From positions 62,001-126,000 of the forward strand of contig JAJEBV010000008.1 in NCBI GenBank assembly GCA_022822365.1: DNA of 64,000 nucleotides. The letters run 5' to 3'. The notes beneath the pieces are model-generated. The model was given only the letters and a program-made list of their open reading frames with translations, was not told the DNA's origin and ran no database searches. Origin of the DNA: Thermoanaerobaculia bacterium (GTDB taxonomy: Bacteria > Acidobacteriota > Thermoanaerobaculia > Multivoradales > Multivoraceae). The first letter of the stretch is position 1. Each line of letters starts with the position of its first letter. The translations under genes and the position numbers were made by a program. This document shows positions 1 to 8,308 of this stretch, piece by piece.

Positions 1-1
1 A

Positions 2-928
2 CTCGGCTTCCCGGCCGGTACCCGCGCCGTCATCCTGCACGTCGACGACGCCGGCATGTCGCACGACTCGAACGTCGGCGCCCTCCGCTCGATCCTGGAG
101 GGCGCCGCCAACTCGATGAGCGTCATGATGCCCTGCCCCTGGGTGCCCGAACTCGTGCGGGCCCTGGAGGAGAACCCGGGCATCGACGCCGGCCTCCACC
201 TGACGCTGACCGCCGAATGGGACGACTACCGCTGGGGGCCGCTCGTGGGCCGCGAAGCGGCGCCCGGCCTGGTCGACGCGGAGGGCGCCCTGTGGTCGAG
301 CGTCGCGGAAGTCGTCGCCCACGCAAGCCCCGACGAGGTGGAAGCGGAGGTCCGCGAACAGATCCGCCGCGCCCGCACGATGGGCTTCGAGCCGACCCAC
401 CTGGACTCCCACATGGGCACGCTGTTCGCCACGATGGACTTCCTCGAGCGCTACATCGAGGTCGGGATCGACGAGGGCATCCCGCTCATGTTCCCCGGCG
501 GCCACAACGAAATCCTCGAAGCCCAGTACGAAGCCCAGGGACGGGACACCCCACCGGGGCTCGGCCGCGCGACCGAACTCGGCGAACGGATCTGGGACGG
601 CGGCCTGCCCGTCCTCGACGACCTCCACAACCTGAGCTACGGCTGGGTCCCGGAGAGCGGCGCGGACGCAACGGACGAGGAACTGACCGAATACAAGGTC
701 GAGCGCTACGTCCAGGCCCTGCGCGACCTGCGCCCCGGCGTCACGATGGTCATCCTGCACTCGACCGATCCGAGCGAGAACTTCAAGTACATCTCGACTT
801 CCGGCCCCACCCGCAAGGGCGACATGCTGGCGATGCTCGACCCCCGCGTCCAGCAGGCGATCGAGGACGAGGGCCTGGTGCTCACGACCTTCCGCGAACT
901 CAAGGAAAGGCGGGACCGCGTCGACTGA
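2..928 (+). CDS. YdjC/ChbG-family carbohydrate deacetylase, 5' truncated
   Basis: The frame is open from the window edge, so the start codon lies to the left; 308 residues are visible. The first visible residues include HVDDAGMSHDSN, the metal-binding Asp-Asp signature that opens YdjC/ChbG proteins. THLDSHMG (about nt 395-418) supplies the conserved His-x3-His segment, and LHSTDPSENFKY is a conserved patch near the C-terminus. Members remove N-acetyl groups from chito-oligosaccharides or related sugars using a divalent metal. No signal peptide can be judged because the N-terminus is missing. The downstream frame is a doubtful small ORF and no sugar-specific neighbour is present, so the substrate is unknown. 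Family assignment is firm, exact role is not. Confidence 0.85.
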   Translation, partial: LGFPAGTRAVILHVDDAGMSHDSNVGALRSILEGAANSMSVMMPCPWVPELVRALEENPGIDAGLHLTLTAEWDDYRWGPLVGREAAPGLVDAEGALWSSVAEVVAHASPDEVEAEVREQIRRARTMGFEPTHLDSHMGTLFATMDFLERYIEVGIDEGIPLMFPGGHNEILEAQYEAQGRDTPPGLGRATELGERIWDGGLPVLDDLHNLSYGWVPESGADATDEELTEYKVERYVQALRDLRPGVTMVILHSTDPSENFKYISTSGPTRKGDMLAMLDPRVQQAIEDEGLVLTTFRELKERRDRVD

Positions 929-1007
929 GAGCCGGCTCCTCCTGGAGACGACGGGAGACGCGACTGCCGAAGAAACGGCGGCCGCCTGGCTGGTTCAGGC
1001 GCGACGG

Positions 1008-1220
1008 TTGCTGGCGGTGATGGACTGGCCGGTCGAGTCGGCGAGGATCGAACCGACCCCGGGAGGCCCACTGGCCGTTCTGAAGGCTCCCCCCGGAGAG
1101 GCAACCGCGAACGCCGGTGCGATCCTCGACTGGGCGTCGGAAGCATCGGCGCGAGTACTCCGCGGCGATCCGCAGCCGTCCGACGCGGAGGTCTACAAGG
1201 CGGCTCGCGCCCTGCTCTAG
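1008..1220 (+). CDS. Possible small hypothetical protein (doubtful)
   Basis: From a TTG at 1008 the frame encodes 70 residues (starting LAVMDWPVESARIE) with a plausible soluble composition. The frame is also open further left, past the stop of the deacetylase gene, reading TAEETAAAWLVQARRLL just before 1008. The true start is therefore uncertain and no good ribosome binding site is seen. Its TAG stop (1218-1220) shares the palindrome CTAG (1217-1220) with the stop of the convergent crotonase gene. I recognise no domain. It may be a real short protein, a remnant, or chance coding in GC-rich DNA; without it 929-1216 holds nothing identifiable. Confidence 0.3.
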   Translation: MLAVMDWPVESARIEPTPGGPLAVLKAPPGEATANAGAILDWASEASARVLRGDPQPSDAEVYKAARALL

Positions 1221-2059
1221 CTCGTGATGCGCTGGAACTTCGGCGGCCGGCGCTCGACGAAGGAGGCGACGCCTTCCTTGAAGTCACCGCGCTGGAGGCT
1301 CTCGGCCATCAGCTCGTTCGACTCACGGAGCGCATCGCCGGTGTCCATCATCAGGTGACGGTAGACCTGCTGCTTGATCACCTTGAGCGACATCGGCGCG
1401 GAGCGCTCGGCGAGCGCCCGGACGTAGTTCTCGGCCTCGGGCACGACCCGGTCGTGCGGCACGGAGCGGTTGACGACGCCCATCTGGGCCGCTTCCGGAC
1501 CGTAGAACTTGCGGCCCGTCCAGAGAATGTCGAGCGCGTTGGCCGGGCCCGCCACGCGGGGCAGAATCCAGCTCAGCCCGTGCTCGGCGATCAGGCCGCG
1601 GTTCACGAACGCAGACGTGAAGACCGCCCGGTCCGATGCGAGACGGATGTCGCAGAGCATCGCGATGGCGAAGCCGAGACCCGCGCAGGGGCCGTTGATC
1701 GCGGCGACGATCGGCTTGCGCACCGCCATCAGGTAGTTGAAGGTGACGCCGAAGTTGTCTTCGCCCATCTCCTCGATCGCGCCGGCCTGCGCGTCCTCGA
1801 AGTCGTTTCCGCCGCCGCTGCCGCGCTCGCCGCGACTGGTGGCCTGGAGGCCCTGCATGTCCGCGCCGGCGCAGAAGCCGCGGCCGGCACCAGTCAGGAC
1901 GATGCCGACGACGCGCTCGTCGCTCTCGGCGGCCGCCATCGCGTGCTTCATCTCGGCCATCATGCTGCCGGTGATCGCGTTCAACTGCTCCGGCCGGTTC
2001 AGGGTGATCGTGGCGATCGGATCGTCCACGTCGTACTTGATGAGTTCGTACTCGGTCAT
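1217..2059 (-). CDS. Enoyl-CoA hydratase/isomerase (crotonase) family protein
   Basis: This 280-residue protein has the full crotonase fold signature: ITLNRPEQLNAI near the N-terminus, the first oxyanion-hole loop AGRGFCAGADM (about residues 58-68), and the second, GPCAGLGFAIAMLCDIRLAS. The later segment GLIAEHGLSW carries the Glu in the position of one catalytic acid. Such enzymes hydrate or isomerise acyl-CoA thioesters in fatty-acid or aromatic degradation. A short glycine/serine-rich insertion follows the first loop. It is divergent from the lipoprotein gene that starts about 60 bases away, so the two may share a control region. Substrate chain length cannot be read from sequence. Confidence 0.9.
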   Translation of the reverse strand: MTEYELIKYDVDDPIATITLNRPEQLNAITGSMMAEMKHAMAAAESDERVVGIVLTGAGRGFCAGADMQGLQATSRGERGSGGGNDFEDAQAGAIEEMGEDNFGVTFNYLMAVRKPIVAAINGPCAGLGFAIAMLCDIRLASDRAVFTSAFVNRGLIAEHGLSWILPRVAGPANALDILWTGRKFYGPEAAQMGVVNRSVPHDRVVPEAENYVRALAERSAPMSLKVIKQQVYRHLMMDTGDALRESNELMAESLQRGDFKEGVASFVERRPPKFQRITS

Positions 2060-2116
2060 TCGCTTTGGCCTCCAGGCGCTGTTTCAGAGTGAGCGGCCGA
2101 GACTACCAGCGGCGCT

Positions 2117-2133
2117 AACATGGAATCCATGTT
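2117..2133. promoter_or_regulatory. Perfect 8-bp dyad over a start region, possible operator
   Basis: Arms AACATGGA (2117-2124) and TCCATGTT (2126-2133) are perfect inverted repeats separated by one A. The dyad overlaps a -10-like TAACAT (2116-2121) and contains both candidate ATG codons (2120 and 2129) of the following lipoprotein gene. It lies in the short divergent gap next to the crotonase start at 2059. It could be a repressor operator or an mRNA hairpin hiding the start. Function is inferred only from position. Confidence 0.4.
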
Positions 2134-2953
2134 GCAACCTGGAACCCTGCACGGAACCGTCGGCGCGTGGCTCGCCGTCGCCGCCGCGGGCGCTTTCCTC
2201 CTCGCATGCGCCGGCGCGGAGCCGGTGTCCGAGCCCCGGCCGGTCGCGCCGGCCGGCACGTCGGACCGGCTGGACATCGTCGACCGGGCGATCGAGCATC
2301 ACGGGGGAGAGTTGTTCGAGCATTCGCGGGTCAGGCTGACGGTGGCGTCGCGCTCCGGCAGCTTCGACGTCGACTCGACGATCGAAGGCGACCGCTTCGA
2401 GTACGTCATCCGGGCGTCCGCCGGGGACGACGAGCGCGAGTACCGCCGCGACAACAGAGCACTCGAGGTGACCGAAGGCGGCGAACCGATGGACATGGAC
2501 GAGAGCGAGCAGGTGCGCGCGGAGAGCTACGTCAACCAGCGCATGTACTTCCTCTTCCTGCCCTACAAGCTGAACGACCCCGGCACCTTCAAGGAAGACC
2601 AGGGGCTGGAGGAATGGAACGGACGGCAACTGCAGCGGGTCCGCGTGACCTTCCAGGCCGGTTCCAGCGACGGCGCCGACAGCGCCTACGTCTACTGGTT
2701 CGACCCGGAGACCGCCCGGCTCGAGCAGTTCGCCTACGACTACAGCGCCGGCACCGGACTCCGTTTCCGCACCCTCCGGAACTACCGCCGCATCGGCGGC
2801 CTGCTGTTCTACGACGCGGACAACTACGGCCTGAACACGCCGGACGGAGGACTGACCGTCGACGACATCACACCGGCGTACGTCGAGGAGGAACTGCCTC
2901 TCGTCTCGCAGATCGAGCTCCGCGACGTCGAGGTGGAGAGCCTCGCCCAATGA
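2120..2953 (+). CDS. Outer-membrane lipoprotein, DUF6503-like
   Basis: The product has an N-terminal hydrophobic segment ending in the lipobox LLACAG, so it is likely lipidated and exported. The mature part has a LolA/LppX-like half-barrel flavour, with conserved-looking YVNQRMYFLFLPYKL and FDPETARLEQFAYDY segments resembling the DUF6503 group (family named from memory, not searched). No enzymatic residues are evident. Two starts are possible: ATG 2120 or ATG 2129. The second gives a more compact signal peptide and lies eight bases after a -10-like TAACAT, which would make the mRNA nearly leaderless. The stop overlaps the next ATG in an ATGA junction, so the next lipoprotein is probably co-translated. 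Confidence 0.7.
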   Translation: MESMLQPGTLHGTVGAWLAVAAAGAFLLACAGAEPVSEPRPVAPAGTSDRLDIVDRAIEHHGGELFEHSRVRLTVASRSGSFDVDSTIEGDRFEYVIRASAGDDEREYRRDNRALEVTEGGEPMDMDESEQVRAESYVNQRMYFLFLPYKLNDPGTFKEDQGLEEWNGRQLQRVRVTFQAGSSDGADSAYVYWFDPETARLEQFAYDYSAGTGLRFRTLRNYRRIGGLLFYDADNYGLNTPDGGLTVDDITPAYVEEELPLVSQIELRDVEVESLAQ

Positions 2954-3441
2954 AGGTCGGACTCGTGAGGAGCGGAGTCGCAGCCTCCGCTCTTGCCTGG
3001 CTCGCGGCCGGCGCAATGCTGGTTTCCTGCGAACCGCCCCAACTCGAAGAACCGCCACCCGTGTTCGACCCGCAGACGGTTGCCGCGGCGGTGCTGGAGG
3101 TGCTCGACGCGCAGGTGGAGGCCTGGAACGACGGCGACATCGAGGGCTTCATGGCGGGCTACCTGCGGAGCGAGGAGCTGCGCTTCACTTCGGGCAGCGA
3201 GGTTCGCCGCGGCTGGAGGCACACGCTGGAGCGTTACCGCGAGACCTACCCCGACCGCGCCGCGATGGGGTCGCTGGCCTTCGAGGACCTGGACGTCCGG
3301 GTGCTCTCCGAGCACGCCGCCATGGTCTTCGGCCGCTTCCGCCTGACGCGGGAATCCGACGAGCCGACCGGTCTGTTCACGTTGCTCGTGGAGCGGCACG
3401 GAGAACAGTGGCTGATCGTCGCCGATCACACTTCCAGCTAG
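2950..3441 (+). CDS. Lipoprotein with SnoaL/NTF2-like (DUF4440-type) domain
   Basis: The ATG at 2950 overlaps the previous stop (ATGA), so translation is probably coupled. The 163-residue product begins with a signal peptide ending in the lipobox LVSC. After it, VLDAQVEAWNDGDIEGFM is the typical first helix of SnoaL/NTF2-like folds. EELRFTSGSEVRRGWRHTLERY and the final strand WLIVADHTSS match the small cone-shaped domain often annotated as DUF4440. Such domains bind small ligands or serve as accessory proteins, and no catalytic dyad can be assigned here. Pairing with another lipoprotein in one transcript suggests a joint envelope role. Confidence 0.75.
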   Translation: MKVGLVRSGVAASALAWLAAGAMLVSCEPPQLEEPPPVFDPQTVAAAVLEVLDAQVEAWNDGDIEGFMAGYLRSEELRFTSGSEVRRGWRHTLERYRETYPDRAAMGSLAFEDLDVRVLSEHAAMVFGRFRLTRESDEPTGLFTLLVERHGEQWLIVADHTSS

Positions 3442-3474
3442 GCGGCCGGCCGTGGCGCCGACCATGACGAGACG

Positions 3475-4491
3475 ATGAGAGAACCGAGCGTCATCCTGAT
3501 GGGCGTGGCCCTGCTACTGGTGCTGGGGGCCGTCTGCTTCGCGCTGGAACTCCCCCGCATCGAGGGGGCGATCGAGACGCGAACGACCGCGACGCTCGCG
3601 GACGTCGGCGTGCGCGGTCTCCGCATCGAAGCGGACGGCCGCGCCATCACGCTCCACGGCACGATCGCCTTCGCGGAGATCGGGCTCGAGGCGGCGCGAC
3701 GCGCGGCGGGCGAGCCGGGAGTGCGAAGCGTTGACAACCGCCTCGTGATGGCGGTCGAGCCGAGCTTCGAGTTCGGCCTTGACGGCGACATCTGGCTGCT
3801 GGCCGGACGCCTGCCGACCCCCGAAAGCCGGCAGGAGCTGTTCGACGCGGCGGCGGCGGTCATGGGTCAGGGCAACGTGATCGACGAAACGGGAGTCGAC
3901 GACGCCGTGACCGAACCGCCCTGGATCCCGACCCTCCCGAGGCTGATTCAGCTCCTGCGGCAGGTGCACGGAGGAGCCGGCCTGAAGCTCGAGGACGGGA
4001 CGTTGACCCTGACCGGCCACACATCGAGCGAAGGCATGCGCGACCGCCTGGAGTTCGACGTGCGCGCGATTGCCGCAACGGCCGAAACCGGCTGGACGAT
4101 CGCCAACGAAATCGCGGTCGCTCCCGTCGGAGTGAACAGGGTCGCCCAGAACCGGATCCGCCGCCTGCTGCGGGAGCAGCCGATCGCGTTCCAGGGTCGT
4201 AGCGATGCACTCACCGAGGACGCCCGGACCGCCATTGCCGGAATCGGCGAGCTGCTGGACGCGTTCTCGGATACCCGGATCGAGATCCTCGTCCACACGG
4301 ATGTCGGCAGCGATCCGGAGGATGACCGGCGGCTCAGCATCGCGCAGGCCGAGTCCATCCGCGAAGTCCTTTCCGCGAGCGTTCATCCCGACCGCCTGCT
4401 GGCCTTCGGCTATGGCAGCGACAGCCCGAACGACGAGGACGGCGGGAGCGGAAGTCGAGGGGTCGAGTTCCGCGTGTTCCACCGTCCCTGA
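3475..4491 (+). CDS. BON-domain and OmpA-like envelope protein
   Basis: The 338-residue product starts with one membrane-spanning segment (ILMGVALLLVLGAVCFALEL) that could act as an anchor or uncleaved signal. Next come BON-like segments (about residues 35-90 and again about 150-215), recognisable from strand patterns such as ADGRAITLHGTI and EDGTLTLTGHTSS. The last third is an OmpA C-terminal domain: IAFQGRSDALTEDARTAI, then IEILVHTD, then RLSIAQAESIREVL and LLAFGYGSD. OmpA-like domains bind peptidoglycan and BON domains associate with membranes, so this is likely an envelope tether. A small membrane protein follows after 12 bases and is probably a partner. Confidence 0.8.
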   Translation: MREPSVILMGVALLLVLGAVCFALELPRIEGAIETRTTATLADVGVRGLRIEADGRAITLHGTIAFAEIGLEAARRAAGEPGVRSVDNRLVMAVEPSFEFGLDGDIWLLAGRLPTPESRQELFDAAAAVMGQGNVIDETGVDDAVTEPPWIPTLPRLIQLLRQVHGGAGLKLEDGTLTLTGHTSSEGMRDRLEFDVRAIAATAETGWTIANEIAVAPVGVNRVAQNRIRRLLREQPIAFQGRSDALTEDARTAIAGIGELLDAFSDTRIEILVHTDVGSDPEDDRRLSIAQAESIREVLSASVHPDRLLAFGYGSDSPNDEDGGSGSRGVEFRVFHRP

Positions 4492-4503
4492 AGCAGAATC
4501 CGC

Positions 4504-4716
4504 ATGCTGTACGTCCTGTTCGAGATCTGGATCTGGGTGGTCGCCGCGGGGCTGGTCGGCGCCATCTTCGGCTGGTGGCTCCGCGGCATGCGGGCGGCCA
4601 GGGAAGTTGCACGTGAAGCCCTGCTCTGGCAGCAACGCGTCGAACGGCTGCGGAGACTCGCGACCGGGCTGAAGCAGACGACGGACGACGAAGGAAGAAA
4701 CCCGGACGGCTCCTGA
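4504..4716 (+). CDS. Small single-pass membrane protein
   Basis: This 70-residue protein has one strong transmembrane segment near the N-terminus (LFEIWIWVVAAGLVGAIFG), a WWLRGMR positive boundary, then a short charged helix rich in Arg, Glu and Gln that may form a coiled coil. It begins 12 bases after the BON/OmpA gene on the same strand, so it is probably in the same transcript and may associate with that protein. I recognise no named family. Its coding reality rests on the membrane topology, its position and its own ATG. Confidence 0.6.
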   Translation: MLYVLFEIWIWVVAAGLVGAIFGWWLRGMRAAREVAREALLWQQRVERLRRLATGLKQTTDDEGRNPDGS

Positions 4717-4719
4717 GTA

Positions 4720-6171
4720 CTAGTCGCCCGTGCGGCGGTCGAACTCCGACGGCGCCACGGCGACGCCGGCCCGGTGCTGCATGGCGCGCGATGTGACGTC
4801 CGCCAGAACCCCGGGCCGGTCCGCCGCGATGTCCCATTGCTCGCCGGGGTCGAGCGCCAGGTCGTAGAGCAGCGGCGGGTCGTGCTCCGTTCGCTCGCCC
4901 GCCAGACCGTACGCACCCTGCGTGATGAAGTGCGCCTTGAAGTTCCCGACCCGGTAGGCGTAGAGCTCGCTGCCGCGGTAGAACGGCATCTCGTCGCGCG
5001 GCCCCTCCCCGTCACCGCGAAGGACCGGCGCGAGATCGAGACTGTCCATCGGCCGGTCGTCCGGAAGTGCGCCGCCGGAGAGCGAGAGGAAGGTGGCGAG
5101 GAGGTCGCTCGTCGACCCCATCTCGTCCGTGACGATGTCGGGAGCGATCGTCCCGGGCCACCAGAACAGCCCCGGCACCCGCATGCCGCCCTCCCAGGTC
5201 ATCCCCTTGCCTTCACGGAGCGGTCCCGCCAGGCCGCCCTGGGTGCGGAAGGCTGTCCACGGGCCGTTGTCGCTGCTGAAGAAGACGAGCGTGTTCTCCG
5301 CCAGCCCCTCCTCCTCCAGCGTGTCGAGGATCCGGCCCACGCTCCAGTCGATCTCCTCGATCACGTCGCCGTAGAGCCCCGCGCCGCTGTGGCCCTCGAA
5401 GTCCGGCGCCCGGAACAGCGGCACGTGGGGCATGCTGTGCGGCACGTAGACGAGGAACGGCTCGTCCCGGTGCGTCCGGATGAAATCGACCGCCTCCTCG
5501 GCGTAGCGCTTCGTGATCGTCGTCTGGTCCGCCGGCTGCTCCAGCGTCTCCGTGACGATCTCTCCGGCCTCGTCGCGCTCCGAGCGGATGAGCGGCACGT
5601 CCCAGTACTCGATCTTCGGATCCACGAACGCGGCGCGACGCTCCTCGCGCGGGAGCGTCGACATCATGTCGTTCGAGTAGGGAATGCCGAACCAGTAGTC
5701 GAAGCCGTGCCGGGTCGGCAGGTACCGCGGCCGGTCGCCCAGATGCCACTTGCCGAACATGCCGGTGGCGTAACCGAGGTCGCGGAGCGCCTCGGCGAGC
5801 GTGATCTCCTCATCCTGAATCCCGCCCACGAAGTCCGGGAACAGCACCCGCACCTCGTCGCCGTAGAGCCCGTTTCGCACCGGCAACCGCCCGGTCAGCA
5901 GGCCCGCCCGGCTCGGCGAGCAGACCGAGGCGGTCACGTAGAAGTTCGTCCAGCGCTGGCCTTCGGCCGCCATCCGATCGAGGTGCGGCGTGCGGATCAC
6001 GGGCGCGCCGTAGCTGCCGAGGTCGCCCCAGCCCAGGTCGTCGGCGAAGACGATGACGAAGTTGGGGGGGCGGTCCGAGGCTTCCGTCATCTCCGTTTCC
6101 GGTGGTGCGCAACCGCCGAGGACAAGAGCCAGGCAGACCGGAACGAGAGGGCTGTGTTCCCTGAGAGTCAC
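4720..6171 (-). CDS. Exported Cys-type sulfatase (arylsulfatase-like lipoprotein)
   Basis: The 483-residue product has an N-terminal signal with lipobox LGGC and then the alkaline-phosphatase superfamily sulfatase start NFVIVFADDLGWGD (metal-binding Asp44-Asp45). CSPSR at residues 84-88 is the C-x-P-x-R motif whose Cys is matured to formylglycine. GKWHLGDRPRYLPTRHGFDYWFG and SSDNGPW are the expected second and third conserved blocks. Such enzymes hydrolyse sulfate esters, here probably at the cell surface, on sulfated glycans or aryl sulfates; specificity is not readable. The start is a GTG overlapping the stop of the upstream AlbA_2 gene (GTGA), so the two are co-transcribed. The maturase is not in this window. 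Confidence 0.9.
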   Translation of the reverse strand: MTLREHSPLVPVCLALVLGGCAPPETEMTEASDRPPNFVIVFADDLGWGDLGSYGAPVIRTPHLDRMAAEGQRWTNFYVTASVCSPSRAGLLTGRLPVRNGLYGDEVRVLFPDFVGGIQDEEITLAEALRDLGYATGMFGKWHLGDRPRYLPTRHGFDYWFGIPYSNDMMSTLPREERRAAFVDPKIEYWDVPLIRSERDEAGEIVTETLEQPADQTTITKRYAEEAVDFIRTHRDEPFLVYVPHSMPHVPLFRAPDFEGHSGAGLYGDVIEEIDWSVGRILDTLEEEGLAENTLVFFSSDNGPWTAFRTQGGLAGPLREGKGMTWEGGMRVPGLFWWPGTIAPDIVTDEMGSTSDLLATFLSLSGGALPDDRPMDSLDLAPVLRGDGEGPRDEMPFYRGSELYAYRVGNFKAHFITQGAYGLAGERTEHDPPLLYDLALDPGEQWDIAADRPGVLADVTSRAMQHRAGVAVAPSEFDRRTGD

Positions 6172-7397
6172 GAAGGCTTCGCCTCCCTCCAGAGCCGCAC
6201 CGTGAAGCGGTGCTCTTCCTCGATCAGGTCAGGCTCCGTGCCGTTGTGCGCGCGCATGCCGGGAATGACCTTGTTGCGCACCCCCATGCCTCGGGCATCC
6301 ACGTAGCCGTAATCCCGCATCACGTTGACCAGCGTCTGGTTCCGGGCGTAGCGGACGCCGGACTTCATCCCGTCGACCGTCACGGTGTTCGGCAACCGTC
6401 CCGGGCTCTGCACTTCGAGGCGATCCGAGTAGATGGTCAACATGATGTCGGTCCCCGCGATGCTGTAGTCGCGATGGACCAGCGCGTTGGCGACGACTTC
6501 CCGGACCACATCCTCCGGATACTCCCACCGGTCGACCCGCCGCATGCCCTCGAGATGCGCGCTCGGCGTGGTGTTTCGACGCACGAAGTCCCAGGCCGCG
6601 TCGACCAGGCCGAGCCCGATCAGGGGGCCGTCGGCGCCGGCCAGCGGAACCATCGGTCCGTGCAGGTCCTCGTCGGCGCGCGTGGCGTAGTCGGGTTCCG
6701 AGCCCGGATAGCAGATCGCCCGAACACCGGCCTGCGGCACGTGCCGGTTCGGCGCACAGGCGAACAGCAAGACGCCATCCACCGTCGCCACGGACGTTCC
6801 GCTCGCGTCCGTCATCAAGTCGACGTTGCGCAGGAGCCTCTCCCATGCCTCCTCATCGTCGCGCGGTGGCGCCGAACCACCGAGAACGCGCTCGAAGTAG
6901 TCCCGCAGCCGCCGCAGATCGAGCGTGTCGAAACTCGCGCCGAGCGCAGGCTTCAGGCCGTAGTGCAAGCGGCCGGAAGCCTGGAACATCCGCTCGACCT
7001 CCTCCCTGCTTGCCTCCCGGTTCGTACTCCCGACCCGAACGTAGTAGGTGCGTCGCCCGTGATGAACGCGCCCGTACGGTTTGTCCGGCCCCTGGGTCAC
7101 CCGCACCACGAGCACGTCGCGACCAGGCTCAACGTCCCGCACCCAGGAGAGCAGCGGCACGATCGGCGGCTCGATCTTGGCCCGGCACAGCTCGCTTACC
7201 CACTCTTCGAGACGCTCCCGCGCCACGCCGACGACCGTGCCGTCGTCCTCGACGCCGAGCAGGACCGAGCCCCCCTCGAGATTGAGGAACGCCACGAGCG
7301 ACCTAGCCAGGTCGTAGTTCGAGACCTCGTCGCGCGCGAACTCGACGAGCGAGTCCTCGCCGTCGCCGATGAGGTCGAGCAGTTGAGCCGGGGTCAT
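6168..7397 (-). CDS. AlbA_2 / HATPase_c_4 putative regulator
   Basis: The 409-residue protein begins with an AlbA_2 (Schlafen AAA_4-like) domain: EDSLVEFARDE, then LVAFLNLEGGSVLLGVEDDG, then the YYVRVGSTNREASREEVERMF segment (about residues 10-140). The C-terminal part carries the histidine-kinase-like ATPase fold of this group, with VVREVVANALVHRDYSI and DRLEVQSPGRLP. Proteins of this layout are often annotated as ATP-dependent DNA helicase RecG-like or transcriptional regulator; no helicase motifs are seen here. The gene is followed by the sulfatase with a 4-base overlap and is divergent from the restriction-modification pair. Its role is unknown; nucleic-acid binding is inferred from family. 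Confidence 0.75.
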   Translation of the reverse strand: MTPAQLLDLIGDGEDSLVEFARDEVSNYDLARSLVAFLNLEGGSVLLGVEDDGTVVGVARERLEEWVSELCRAKIEPPIVPLLSWVRDVEPGRDVLVVRVTQGPDKPYGRVHHGRRTYYVRVGSTNREASREEVERMFQASGRLHYGLKPALGASFDTLDLRRLRDYFERVLGGSAPPRDDEEAWERLLRNVDLMTDASGTSVATVDGVLLFACAPNRHVPQAGVRAICYPGSEPDYATRADEDLHGPMVPLAGADGPLIGLGLVDAAWDFVRRNTTPSAHLEGMRRVDRWEYPEDVVREVVANALVHRDYSIAGTDIMLTIYSDRLEVQSPGRLPNTVTVDGMKSGVRYARNQTLVNVMRDYGYVDARGMGVRNKVIPGMRAHNGTEPDLIEEEHRFTVRLWREAKPS

Positions 7398-7591
7398 GGT
7401 CTCGCTGACGAGCCGGTCAAAGCGCAGATTCGGCGGCTGACGCGCATTGGGAGGAGTCTACGCCCTGCAAGCTGCGGCTCCGCCCTCTAGCAGCGCCGAA
7501 CGGCCATCGGGACCCGCCGTTTCTGCAGCAACGGCCCACCGATCCCGGTGCTACCATCGCCGCCGTCACACCGGCCCTCAGTCGATCTCGA

Positions 7592-8308
7592 GTGCCGCAT
7601 CCTGGGACGCCACGAAAGACGCGACCAAGTCACGGCCCAAACGCGATGAGTTCGGTAGAGCCCCTGACCGTCGGCACCCTACGCACGGAAGCGGCAGCCT
7701 TCGCCGAGTCGCTCAACCAACGGCCTGTAGCCGAACTCTTCGGCACGACCGACGGCAAGGCCCTAGGCACCTGGATCGAGTCGAGTTTCAACGAGTTCCT
7801 GGCCGAGAGCTACGCGTTCGAGGCCGGCAGCGCGGCACGGGGCATCGACTTCCCCGATCTCAACGTGGATCTCAAGGCGACATTCCTGTCGCAACCGCAA
7901 TCATCCTGCCCGTTTCGGGACGCTTCGCAGAAGGTCTTCGGACTCGGTTACCACCTGCTCGTTTTCGTCTACGAGAAGACCGACATCAACCAGACGCGAA
8001 CTGCGCGCATCGACGTCCGCCACGTCGTCTTCGTCGAAAGCGAGCGTACGGCCGACTACCAGACCACGGCGGGAATCCGCGGCATACTCGAACGCGAAGG
8101 CAATCTCGAAGACCTTGCTGCGTTCCTCGAGGAGCGCAATCTCCCGCTCGACGACACCGGCCGCCGATCACTCGCGGAACGCATTCTCGCCCGTCCGCCG
8201 CAACAGGGCTACATCACGGTCAGCAACGCGCTGCAGTGGCGGCTCCAGTATGGACATGCCATACGGAACGCCGGGGAGGTGGCCGGTGTCCACGATCTCC
8301 TCCGCTAA
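7592..8308 (+). CDS. Type II restriction endonuclease, PD-(D/E)xK type (predicted)
   Basis: The frame from GTG 7592 gives 238 residues; an internal ATG at 7646 (MSSVEPLTVGTL) gives 220 and is an equally likely start. GTWIESSFNEFLAESY is followed by GIDFPDLNVDLKAT, which fits a PD-(D/E)xK nuclease core with Asp and Asp-x-Lys. QPQSSCPFRDASQKVFGLGYHLLVFVYEKTD is a strongly conserved-looking block. Assignment as a restriction enzyme comes mainly from this core plus the adjoining DNA methyltransferase, which starts 23 bases before this gene ends. The recognition sequence cannot be deduced. The preceding gap (7398-7591) contains only a -10-like TACCAT at 7552-7557. Confidence 0.75.
   Translation: MPHPGTPRKTRPSHGPNAMSSVEPLTVGTLRTEAAAFAESLNQRPVAELFGTTDGKALGTWIESSFNEFLAESYAFEAGSAARGIDFPDLNVDLKATFLSQPQSSCPFRDASQKVFGLGYHLLVFVYEKTDINQTRTARIDVRHVVFVESERTADYQTTAGIRGILEREGNLEDLAAFLEERNLPLDDTGRRSLAERILARPPQQGYITVSNALQWRLQYGHAIRNAGEVAGVHDLLR

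Noticed and set aside
241..265. GCGAAGCG inside the deacetylase gene as another repeat copy
   Set aside because: It lacks the CTGGGT lead and hairpin context, and encodes ordinary residues.
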